Shown: positions 1-7,009 of the stretch, one piece after another
How positions within the stretch are numbered: the stretch's first letter is position 1
Layout of the letters: each line of letters begins with the position of its first letter
Origin: an uncultured Collinsella sp.
GTDB taxonomy: Bacteria > Actinomycetota > Coriobacteriia > Coriobacteriales > Coriobacteriaceae
Assembly (NCBI GenBank): GCA_900768265.1
Contig: CAAGCF010000004.1
Location: forward strand, 1-64,000
Direction: 5' to 3'
Length of the DNA stretch: 64,000 bases
Program-made: the position numbers and the translations under genes
Notes under the pieces: generated by a model
Told to the model about the DNA's origin: nothing
Database searches by the model: none
What the model saw: only the letters and a program-made list of their open reading frames with translations

Positions 1-434
1 GGCCCGCCTCCTGGACTCCAGGTCGTGCTTCACCCTGAGGTCTATACTCATGGAAAACCTCCCATTTCCCGATGTCCAAGAAATGGGAGGCAGTTCACGG
101 GCACCTTTGTGGTGGTTTTGACGGTCGGCTGTTGGCGCTTATGCGTGTGCGGAATCCTCGCGGCGTGCCGAGGGCGACATGCAGGTTTTTCGACTATGAC
201 TGCCTTCCATGGCACACCTCCTTAAGGCCGGGCGCGGCGCGCTTTGGGTATCTCGTACCCGTTACAATCCGCCCGTATTCTTGATGAGGGGGTTTGCCGT
301 GTCAACCCCAATGTTTGGAAAACCATTGCCCCTGACAAAGCCTTTACAGAATGCCGAGGCCCCAAAGCGCGCCCGCAACGCGCCCTGCCTGCGCTAAACT
401 GGAAGGCACGTACGCGATTACGAGAGGAGCCCGC
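1..434. other. Intergenic region upstream of pyrE, no gene seen
   Basis: No convincing coding region lies here; open frames lack ribosome-binding sites and family motifs. It holds an inverted repeat at 58-90 (arms CCTCCCATTTC and GAAATGGGAGG, 11-nt loop). Next to it, near 98-118, is a remnant of the CACCTTTGTGGTGG arm found complete near 39.9 and 40.7 kb. I could not fix a promoter for pyrE; its ribosome-binding site is the GAGAGGAG just before 435. Confidence 0.6.
58..90. repeat. Short inverted repeat (11-bp arms)
   Basis: Perfect arms CCTCCCATTTC (58-68) and GAAATGGGAGG (80-90) enclose an 11-nt loop. No T-tract follows on either strand, so a terminator role is not shown. It adjoins a fragment of the dispersed hairpin family described elsewhere in the window. 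Confidence 0.55.
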
Positions 435-1115
435 ATGGAGGCTTACAAGCAAGAGTTCATCAAGTTCATGGTTGAGTCCGACGTTCTTAAATTCGGCAGC
501 TTTACGCTCAAGAGCGGCCGTCAGTCCCCGTTCTTTATGAACGCCGGCGCCTATGTGACGGGCTATCAGCTCAAGAAGCTGGGCGAGTATTACGCCCAGG
601 CCATCCACGATAACTTTGGCGATGACTTTGACGTGCTGTTTGGACCGGCCTACAAGGGTATTCCGCTGGCCGTCGTGACCGCAATTGCCTACCACGAGCT
701 GTACGGCAAGGAGGTCAAGTACTGCTGCGATCGCAAGGAGGCCAAGGACCACGGCGCCGACAAGGGCAACCTGCTGGGCTACGAGCCCCAGGACGGCGAC
801 CGCGTGGTCATGGTCGAGGACGTCACCACCAGCGGTAAGTCCATCGACGAGACCTATCCCAAGGTCAAGGCTGCTGCCGATGTCGAGATCAAGGGCCTCA
901 TCGTGTCCCTCAACCGCATGGAGGTCGGCAAGGGTGGCGTGACCACCGCGCAGAAGGAGATCGAGGCCAAGTACGGTTTCCCCGTCGCGAGCATCGTCTC
1001 CATGGCCGAGGTCGTCGAGACCCTCTACAACCACGAGATCGACGGCAAAGTCGTCATCGACGACGAGCTCAAGGCCGCTATCGACGCCTACTACGAGCAG
1101 TACGGAGCTCGTTAG
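435..1115 (+). CDS. pyrE: Orotate phosphoribosyltransferase
   Basis: Joins orotate to PRPP to give orotidine 5'-monophosphate, the fifth step of de novo pyrimidine synthesis; cytoplasmic. The PRPP-binding signature is clear in RVVMVEDVTTSGKS in the middle of the protein, and KFGSFTLKSGRQSPFFMNAG near the N-terminus is typical of PyrE. At 226 residues it has normal family length. I chose the ATG at 435 because GAGAGGAG lies 5-12 bases upstream; an open frame continues upstream but has no such site. The stop codon touches the first hairpin of a structured repeat, which may serve as its 3' end. No other pyr genes are in the window. Confidence 0.95.
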   Translation: MEAYKQEFIKFMVESDVLKFGSFTLKSGRQSPFFMNAGAYVTGYQLKKLGEYYAQAIHDNFGDDFDVLFGPAYKGIPLAVVTAIAYHELYGKEVKYCCDRKEAKDHGADKGNLLGYEPQDGDRVVMVEDVTTSGKSIDETYPKVKAAADVEIKGLIVSLNRMEVGKGGVTTAQKEIEAKYGFPVASIVSMAEVVETLYNHEIDGKVVIDDELKAAIDAYYEQYGAR

Positions 1116-1299
1116 TTACGGCGTTTTACCAAACGCCGTAACTGCTCGACGCTGCAAACCCGCCAGAGCGGCAATCTGCCTTTCAACTTCGGCGGCATGA
1201 CCAGAAGGTCAATGCCGCCTCGTTTCAAGGCACCTTGCTCGCTCTGGCGGGTTTTCGCTGTCGCTACCAAAACATCGGCGTTGCCGTGGTAGTCATTGG
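1115..1299. repeat. Structured multi-stem repeat, copy 1
   Basis: First copy of a ~185-bp family also found at 9942-10127 and 50415-50556 (opposite orientation). In order: a 12-bp hairpin with loop TACC (1115-1142), the conserved GACGCTGC, a 15-bp outer stem (1156-1170 with 1240-1254), an internal helix TGCCTT/AAGGCA beside a conserved TCAA/TTTC internal loop, and an inner stem-loop around ATGACCAGAAGGTCAAT. Stem sequences differ between copies but pairing is kept, so the fold appears to be under selection. Which strand is transcribed is not known. Its right edge runs into a GGGGAC-core hairpin, as in copy 2. Confidence 0.75.
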
Positions 1300-1345
1300 G
1301 GACAGACATAAATGAGTAGTCATTGGGGACGTTCTTAAATGACTA
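1291..1345. repeat. Two tandem GGGGAC-core hairpin elements
   Basis: The first reads GTCATT, core GGGGACAGACAT, then AATGAG. The second (1317-1345) reads TAGTCATT, core GGGGACGTTCTTA, then AATGACTA. Each core is flanked by arms that pair with each other. Same family as elements near 3.1, 6.8, 36.3, 39.9, 40.7, 51.0 and 54.7 kb. Confidence 0.7.
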
Positions 1346-1353
1346 CTCAGGAT

Positions 1354-1377
1354 GAGTGTCCAAAAATCCGCGCTCGT
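1354..1377. repeat. 24-bp direct repeat, left copy flanking the XRE-desulfoferrodoxin gene
   Basis: GAGTGTCCAAAAATCC followed by a variable base and CGCTCGT. The same 24 bases, with one difference (G versus A), recur at 2222-2245 on the same strand, so the regulator gene at 1484-2104 is bracketed by direct repeats about 870 bp apart. Confidence 0.7.
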
Positions 1378-1483
1378 TCGATTGGCGCATGTCTACGCAG
1401 CGTAGGTTGTCGAGCCTGGCCTTCAAATGGATACTGACTGTCGAACCGGTTCACTCCATTTCTTCAATTTGATTGGACAGCCC

Positions 1484-2104
1484 ATGAACCAGACACGGCA
1501 AACCAATGCCTCCCATACTTTTTTGGCAGCGCATGCCATCAAGCAGCTGCGCGAAGAGCGCGGCCTCACCCAGCGCGCCCTGGCGGAAAGCCTTGGCGTG
1601 ACCGATAAAGCCGTCAGCAAGTGGGAATCCGGCCGCGGCCTTCCCGACATTTCCCTCGTTGAGCCTTTGGCCCAGAGACTCGGCATAAGCGTGGCTGAGC
1701 TTTTGGCTGGTGACATTCGGGCCAACGCCAACCGTGCAGGCAATATGCTCAAAGGCGTCTTTTACGTTTGCCCTATCTGCGGAAACGTTGTGCACGCGCT
1801 CGGAGAAGGCAGCTTTAGCTGCTGTGGCTCCACGATGTTTCCCCAGGAGGCCGAAGAGCCGGACGCGGACCACGCCTTTTCCATCGAGCGCATCGAGGAC
1901 GATTGGTACGTCACGCTCGATCATCCCATGACCAAGGATCACTACATTAGCTTTGTGGCATATGCGACTATGGACGGCATCTGCTTTAAGAAGCTCTATC
2001 CAGAGCAATCGGTGCAGCCGCGCTTCCATATTACCGGGCGCGGCAGGATATATCTTTACTGCAACCAACACGGACTCTTTACGTCGCTGACGCCTCGCAA
2101 ATAA
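1484..2104 (+). CDS. XRE-family regulator fused to a desulfoferrodoxin-like (2Fe superoxide reductase) module
   Basis: About 206 residues. Residues ~14-75 are a Cro/C1-type helix-turn-helix (LTQRALAESLGVTDKAVSKW). Residues ~95-118 resemble the desulforedoxin iron site: CPIC, then an adjacent Cys pair (Cys96, 99, 113, 114). The rest resembles neelaredoxin: His130, His147 and His153 in DHPMTKDHY, then Cys193 and His196 in YCNQHG. These match the four His and one Cys ligands of the superoxide reductase iron centre. The Glu-Lys lid before the first His of classical enzymes is replaced by Ala-Asp. Superoxide reductases reduce superoxide to peroxide in anaerobes. Here a redox-sensing regulator, or a reductase controlling its own gene, is inferred. 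The start is uncertain: no strong ribosome-binding site, and an in-frame ATG at 1427 also exists. Confidence 0.8.
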   Translation: MNQTRQTNASHTFLAAHAIKQLREERGLTQRALAESLGVTDKAVSKWESGRGLPDISLVEPLAQRLGISVAELLAGDIRANANRAGNMLKGVFYVCPICGNVVHALGEGSFSCCGSTMFPQEAEEPDADHAFSIERIEDDWYVTLDHPMTKDHYISFVAYATMDGICFKKLYPEQSVQPRFHITGRGRIYLYCNQHGLFTSLTPRK

Positions 2105-2150
2105 CGGCTGTCTATCCGCCCTCCTCATGCGTTCCCGGGGGACCCAAAAT

Positions 2151-2214
2151 GAGCGTGGATAATCTCCCGTTTATGGGCCGCATGCAGGCTCAAAGTGGGA
2201 GATTATCCACGCTC
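2151..2214. repeat. REP-like hairpin with 18-bp arms, copy A
   Basis: Perfect arms GAGCGTGGATAATCTCCC (2151-2168) and GGGAGATTATCCACGCTC (2197-2214) enclose a 28-nt loop ending in GCAGGCTCAAAGT. A second copy at 36321-36384 has the same loop end and arm sequence except one base pair, C-G here and A-T there. It lies between two convergent genes and could stop transcription from either side, although no T-tract is present. Confidence 0.75.
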
Positions 2215-2221
2215 GTTATCT

Positions 2222-2245
2222 GAGTGTCCAAAAATCCACGCTCGT
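2222..2245. repeat. 24-bp direct repeat, right copy flanking the XRE-desulfoferrodoxin gene
   Basis: Matches 1354-1377 at 23 of 24 positions, same orientation. It overlaps the end of the RpiR-family gene (2248) almost exactly and follows the hairpin at 2151-2214. Confidence 0.7.
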
Positions 2246-2247
2246 CG

Positions 2248-3102
2248 CTACTTGAGTCCGGGCAGGTGGGTGTAGGGGAACGAGCGCTCTAAGAACTCGG
2301 AGCAGCGGGCGTAATCTTTGGCAAAGTAGCTGCTATAGAGCGAATCGAGTACGTATTGCACGGCGATATGGCTGGCGAACTGCGTGATGCGGTGCGTCAT
2401 GCTCTCGTGGTCGCTTACCGTGAGATAGGCGGCAAAGCCGGGGTGAATGCGGGCACAGTACGGCGTGCCGATGACGATGACCGGGACATGTCGACTGCTA
2501 AGGATCGGCAAGATCTCCTTGAGGTTGGGGGCAAGGCCGCTGTAGGAGATGACGATTGCCACATGGTCGGGACCCGAGGCGAGCGCCGTGCGCACCTGCG
2601 CCTCGACGCTGTCGTGGCACGTCGCGCTTTTGCCGGCGGAAAGCAGGCGATCGCGGAACATTCCCGCTGGATACAGGTTATGCGAGCCCGTGTAGATGTC
2701 CACGGTGCCGGCGCGCATGATGAGCTTGGCGGCGTGGTCGAGCTGTGCAGGGTCGAGCAGCTCCTGCGTTTCGGCCAAGGTGGTCTGGTAGAGCCCCTCC
2801 ATGCGCTCCATCACCTGCGCAGGGGTGGAGGTGGCATCGAAGGGAAAGTTGATGTCCACGTCGCGCCGGTTGCCCGCCTCGGTCGCCTGGCGGATGAGCT
2901 CGACCTTGAGGTCTTTGAATCCCTCGAGGCCGAGCTTTTTGCAAAAACGGTGCACGCTCGCAACGGAAACGTTGGTGCGCGCGGCAAATTCCTTAATAGA
3001 GAGCCCGCGGACGTCTTCGCCCATGGCAAGGGCCGAGATGCCGAGCTGTTGCTCGGTAGGGGTAAGGCCCTGCGCCTCGGAAATCTTGCGTTTGATATCC
3101 AT
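2248..3102 (-). CDS. MurR/RpiR-family transcriptional regulator (HTH plus SIS domain)
   Basis: 284 residues. The N-terminal ~75 residues carry the RpiR helix-turn-helix (SIKEFAARTNVSVASVHRFC). Residues ~110-250 form a SIS sugar-phosphate isomerase-type domain (VDIYTGSHNLYPAGMF and VAIVISYSGLAPNLKEI) that in this family senses a phosphosugar. I chose the ATG at 3102 because GGGAG lies about six bases upstream; an alternative start at 3132 lacks one. It follows the large glycoside hydrolase on the same strand by 42 bases, with a hairpin across the junction. It probably controls that gene or the nearby GH1 and PTS genes. The effector is unknown. Confidence 0.88.
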   Translation of the reverse strand: MDIKRKISEAQGLTPTEQQLGISALAMGEDVRGLSIKEFAARTNVSVASVHRFCKKLGLEGFKDLKVELIRQATEAGNRRDVDINFPFDATSTPAQVMERMEGLYQTTLAETQELLDPAQLDHAAKLIMRAGTVDIYTGSHNLYPAGMFRDRLLSAGKSATCHDSVEAQVRTALASGPDHVAIVISYSGLAPNLKEILPILSSRHVPVIVIGTPYCARIHPGFAAYLTVSDHESMTHRITQFASHIAVQYVLDSLYSSYFAKDYARCSEFLERSFPYTHLPGLK

Positions 3103-3121
3103 GCGAACTCCCACACTCAAC

Positions 3122-3160
3122 AAACCTGCCAAAAAAGGACAGGTTTATTTTGGCAGGTTT
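3122..3160. repeat. Hairpin with GGACAGG core at the end of the glycoside hydrolase gene
   Basis: Arms AAACCTGCCAAAA (3122-3134) and TTTTGGCAGGTTT (3148-3160) enclose a core containing GGACAGGTTTAT. It covers the last codons of the hydrolase gene and the gap before the RpiR gene. On the minus strand a TTTTTT run lies inside the right arm, so it could act as an attenuator between the two genes. The same core and arms recur near 6838-6872 in the opposite orientation. Confidence 0.65.
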
Positions 3161-5712
3161 TGCCCGCAAAGGGTAACGGGACCGAGGATGCCGCTCGGGG
3201 CGACGGGTTCGGTGAGGGCGAAGATGTCGGGAATCGCATGATCGAGCGTGTTGATGACGTCGACGGTGAGTTCGTGCGTGCCGGCGGCAAGCGGGTCGAT
3301 GGCAAAGCGATAGGGCGGACAGATGCGTGTGCCGAGTGGGTGTCCATCGAGCGTAAGTGTCGCGACTTCGTAGACATCTCCCAGGTCGATTGTGGCATCG
3401 GCAAGGTCGTTCGCCAGCTCGAACAACGTGCGATAGCGGAACGTCCCGCAGGCATTGGGGAATCGCTCGGCCGTGAGATCGCACAAGTGCTCGAGTTCCC
3501 GCGGGGCGCCAAAGGTTCCGCCGCCGGCAGGGGAGAGGGCGACGTTCCAAGGGCCGTTGATGTCGAGGGCGAGCGCATCGCTCGAGCCCATGTCCGCGCC
3601 GCCCCCGGACTCAAGCTCGCCGTCCGTCTCCAAGGCAACGAAGCAGCTCTCGAAGGGTGCGAGCTCAAGCGTTCCGTCAAACGCAACGGGATCGGTGCCA
3701 TTCAACAGGTCGAGGCGCGTGCCGCAAAGTCGCTCGCCTTGCGCGAGTTTAACTGTGCAGCCGATGCACTCGCGCGGGTGCTCGTTGACCAGCATGACGT
3801 AGGTCTCGCCGGCATGCTCGTAGCGAAGCGCGTGCAGCCAGGGCTGGGGCGTGTCGGTGACAACCGTCTGCAGCCCAACGCTCGCCAGCACGCCCGCCAT
3901 ATCGGCAAGCGGAGTCGCTGCAAGTTCACCCAGTTCAACCACGCCATCGGCGTCGTAAAGCGCGCTCGGCACCTCGTCGACGGCGAGGGCCATAACTCCC
4001 GCATCCATCATGCGCCTTACGGCCCGCGCCGTCGCCGAACCAATAAATGAAGCTCCTGGCATAACAAACGCCTGGTAACGACAATCGTTTACGGTAAGCA
4101 TTCCATCAGCAATTGAAACCTCGTAACGGTCCTCATCCTCAAAAGCCTCGGCGGGCACAAAATCAAAGTCGATCTGCGCGCGCGTGAGCTCGGCAGCCAC
4201 GCGCTCGATAGGCATGGCGCTGCCGGCCCACTCGGCATCGGCGTGGTACAGGATGGCGACGGGACGCGTGGCGCTGCCTCCCGAAAGCAGCGTGGCAGTG
4301 CGGTTCATATAGCTCATGAGCTGGCCAAAGTGCGGCCATTGCGGATTGTTGCCGTGTGCGTAAAAGTGCGGCGGGCAGTCCCAATCGGGAAAGGGCGCCA
4401 TGCTAAACGCGTGCGGCGTAAACCAGTTAATACCGCGGACGAGCATGTGGTCGGCAATCCATTTCATCTCGCGCAGGCCCTCGTGCCAACCGAAGGCGCC
4501 AAAGACCTCGGCCATGCAGCGCCCCTGCTTTTTTGGGTCGAGACGCGCGGCCGAAGAGCCCAGCTTGGCAAGCGCGTAGGTAAAGAACTCCATGTTCCAC
4601 GCGCCGTGGAAGTAGCTGTAGCGCCCGTGGTCGATGCCGGGGGCGAGCTGGTTGATGACAACGTCGATGCCCGCCATATCTTGTCCGGCGACCGCGCGGA
4701 AGTAGTGCCCGGCGCCCTGGCCCAGGCGCGTGTGGCAGCTTTTGTCCTCAATCACATGTCCGATGTGCATGACGCCGCGCTCGCGGCACCAGTCGCCAAT
4801 CTGCTCGTCAAAGCATGCGCGGTAGAGTTGCGTGGCAATGTCCATGTAGGCGTGACGGGCTCGGGCACCATCTGCCTCGCGTGTCCAAAGGCCGTGTAGC
4901 TTGGTGAGCCAGTCCTCGCCAAGTGTATTGCACAGGCGGCTGGCAAGCTCGTCCGACCAGGGCAGTGACATATCGCCGCGTCCAATAAAGCTGCTGGTAG
5001 AAGCATCGTCGAGAGCCGTGCCCTTCTCGTTCATAAAGCCCGGCTCATCGGTAAAGAACCCCAGGATGGTGCAGTCGAACTCGTCGCCCAGATGCTCAAA
5101 CGTGGGCTCGTAGACGGCATCGATGAGCACGCGGCACGAATCGGCGTCGACCATGTTGATGTACTCATCGCGAAAGCCGGTCTTTTGGCTGGTGACGAAG
5201 AGCTCGACGGTGGTGATGCCGGCGGGCGCGTCAAAACGCAGGCGAGCGGGGGTGCCGTCGGCCTGCTCAACGGAGAGCTCAAGGTCGAGCGGTGCGCCGG
5301 CGGCGTCGAAAGTCGCCGCGCCCACAAAGCGCTCCGTGGGATCCATAAGATTGCCGAGCTTGATGACCGTGGACGGCTGGGGACCGACGACCGTAACCGT
5401 GCGATGTTTGAGCACGGTCTTCTTAAGCGCGGGGTCGACGTTCTCGCCCGCAAGCGCGCCGTTGGCGTAGCCCGTGGGGAAATGGGCGTCGTCGAGCAGC
5501 CAGATCTTCAACCCCAAGCGCTTGCACTCGCCGATGATAAAACGCAGGTCAGCCCACCAGCCGTTGCGACAAAACTCGGGATGCGTGCGCGATTCGAGGC
5601 AGACCTCGCGGATGTTCGCACCGGCGATCTGCTCCAGGTATTCGGTAATCGTCTCGTGCGCCTCGCCCTTGAGCCACAAGAACGGAAGCACATGGTTGTC
5701 GTGTGCCGCCAT
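3145..5712 (-). CDS. Large glycoside hydrolase (GH2/GH106-like architecture)
   Basis: 855 residues with no signal peptide, so probably cytoplasmic. The N-terminal half looks like a TIM-barrel glycosidase: REVCLESRTHPEFCRNGWW near residue 35 and the acidic motif FFTDEPGFMNEKG near residue 230, which may hold a catalytic carboxylate. The C-terminus ends in a jelly-roll (ITLDG-type strands and SGILGPVTL), as in GH2 and GH106 sugar-binding domains. The exact family and substrate are not clear; an alpha-L-rhamnosidase or related enzyme is possible. Start: ATG at 5712 after AGAGGAG; a GTG six bases upstream overlaps that site. It is transcribed divergently from an AraC regulator and followed by an RpiR regulator, both probably sugar-responsive. 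Confidence 0.65.
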   Translation of the reverse strand: MAAHDNHVLPFLWLKGEAHETITEYLEQIAGANIREVCLESRTHPEFCRNGWWADLRFIIGECKRLGLKIWLLDDAHFPTGYANGALAGENVDPALKKTVLKHRTVTVVGPQPSTVIKLGNLMDPTERFVGAATFDAAGAPLDLELSVEQADGTPARLRFDAPAGITTVELFVTSQKTGFRDEYINMVDADSCRVLIDAVYEPTFEHLGDEFDCTILGFFTDEPGFMNEKGTALDDASTSSFIGRGDMSLPWSDELASRLCNTLGEDWLTKLHGLWTREADGARARHAYMDIATQLYRACFDEQIGDWCRERGVMHIGHVIEDKSCHTRLGQGAGHYFRAVAGQDMAGIDVVINQLAPGIDHGRYSYFHGAWNMEFFTYALAKLGSSAARLDPKKQGRCMAEVFGAFGWHEGLREMKWIADHMLVRGINWFTPHAFSMAPFPDWDCPPHFYAHGNNPQWPHFGQLMSYMNRTATLLSGGSATRPVAILYHADAEWAGSAMPIERVAAELTRAQIDFDFVPAEAFEDEDRYEVSIADGMLTVNDCRYQAFVMPGASFIGSATARAVRRMMDAGVMALAVDEVPSALYDADGVVELGELAATPLADMAGVLASVGLQTVVTDTPQPWLHALRYEHAGETYVMLVNEHPRECIGCTVKLAQGERLCGTRLDLLNGTDPVAFDGTLELAPFESCFVALETDGELESGGGADMGSSDALALDINGPWNVALSPAGGGTFGAPRELEHLCDLTAERFPNACGTFRYRTLFELANDLADATIDLGDVYEVATLTLDGHPLGTRICPPYRFAIDPLAAGTHELTVDVINTLDHAIPDIFALTEPVAPSGILGPVTLCGQNLPK

Positions 5713-5828
5713 ATCCACTCCTCTAAAACCAACCTTTTAAATCGATTGAAGTCAGAGTACGCCGAGCGCGCCGTCCTGCTAATATCAAAACCACAGCAGA
5801 ATATGACCGAATCAACGATTGTAATGCC

Positions 5829-6836
5829 ATGGATCTTGCACGTTTAGACAGCCTTCTGCTCGAGCTGACCGACAGCGAGCGTGCTTACCACGCGGGCGCC
5901 CGCTATGACTGGAATGATGCGTTCAGCTGGGGTCATCAACAGAATATCGGTGAAAAACATATCCATAAAATCGGTGACCCGACGCGAGCCTTGCACCAAG
6001 AAGGCATGCCTGAGGGCCTATCAATCGTGCGCAACTCGCGCTTCAACCCTGTACCGGAGCATGTGCACGATTATGTCGAAATCAGCTATGTCTATCGCGG
6101 GCATGCGCCGCAGACCGTCAACGGCGAACAGCTCATGCTTGCCCAAAACGAGGTGCTCTTACTCGACGCCGCCTGTCCACATGCCGTAGGCGAGCTCGGC
6201 GAGCATGACATTATGCTGAGCATCGTCATCTCGCGGCCGATGTTGCACCGCAGCCTAGAGCAGAGCCTGTCGCCGTCAAGCACCGTCTCGCAGTTCCTCA
6301 TTAATGCCCTCAATGACGAAACCGACCACCGCGGTCATGTGCATTTCCGCACGGGCAACAGCCGCCGCGTGCGCCGATATATGCAGGAGATGCTGTGCGA
6401 GCTTCTGGAGCCGACGGCTGCGAGTCCCCAGATCGTGTCGAAGCTGTTTGAGTTGCTGCTGGTTGAGCTGATGCAAAGCTATGAGGCCGCACTGCTGCAG
6501 GCGGGCAAACCTGCACTTCCCTCGGCGCAGGTCGCGGCCGCCGTGGGCTACATCGAGCGCCATGCCTGCGATTGTACGCTCGAGGACGTAGCTCGCCACC
6601 TCCATCTGAGTCCCAACTACGCAAGCGCGCTGCTCAAACGGCAGACGGGACGCACGTTTATGCAGCTCGTGCAGGAGAGTCGCCTATCACGCGCGGCAAC
6701 ACTGCTCGACGCCGGCTCCACTGCGGAAGCCGCGGCGCGCGAGGTCGGCTACGCCAACATGAGCTTCTTCTACAAAAAGTTTGCCGAGCGCTATGGCTGC
6801 ACACCGGCGGCGTATCGCCAGCGTTTGCCCAGATAA
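5829..6836 (+). CDS. AraC-family transcriptional regulator
   Basis: 335 residues. A cupin-type sensor region occupies residues ~60-150 (PVPEHVHDYVEISYVYRG, typical of sugar-sensing AraC proteins). Two helix-turn-helix motifs form the last ~100 residues (CTLEDVARHLHLSPNYASAL and AAREVGYANMSFFYKKFAER). It is divergent from the large glycoside hydrolase, with a 116-bp shared intergenic region that probably holds its operators, and it precedes the GH1 gene. It probably activates one or both in response to a glycoside or its product. The start is taken at ATG 5829, though no strong ribosome-binding site precedes it. Confidence 0.9.
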   Translation: MDLARLDSLLLELTDSERAYHAGARYDWNDAFSWGHQQNIGEKHIHKIGDPTRALHQEGMPEGLSIVRNSRFNPVPEHVHDYVEISYVYRGHAPQTVNGEQLMLAQNEVLLLDAACPHAVGELGEHDIMLSIVISRPMLHRSLEQSLSPSSTVSQFLINALNDETDHRGHVHFRTGNSRRVRRYMQEMLCELLEPTAASPQIVSKLFELLLVELMQSYEAALLQAGKPALPSAQVAAAVGYIERHACDCTLEDVARHLHLSPNYASALLKRQTGRTFMQLVQESRLSRAATLLDAGSTAEAAAREVGYANMSFFYKKFAERYGCTPAAYRQRLPR

Positions 6837-6837
6837 A

Positions 6838-6872
6838 ACCGACCAAAATAAACCTGTCCCTTTTTGGCAGGT
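6838..6872. repeat. Hairpin with GGGACAGG core after the AraC gene
   Basis: Read on the minus strand: ACCTGCC and an A-rich arm, core GGGACAGGTTTAT, then TTTTGGTCGGT. The arms pair with one mismatch. Core and arm sequences match the hairpin at 3122-3160 in reverse orientation, so the two bracket the hydrolase and AraC pair. Confidence 0.55.
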
Positions 6873-7009
6873 ATCAGGAAGTGTCAGGGGCGGGGTGGCG
6901 GCGGGGGTGCCGCTGCGAAAAGAAGTGTCGGGTTCGGCGTGCGCGGAGCCGCGCGTCCCGCACGTGGGCGATACTCGGCTTATCGAACCGCGATGCAAAG
7001 GAGATGCTC

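Noticed and set aside
6572..7009. N-terminal extension of the GH1 enzyme
   Set aside because: The open frame extends upstream through the AraC gene and a repeat hairpin, but family sequence starts at MANIKFPEGF, where AAGGAG is well placed.
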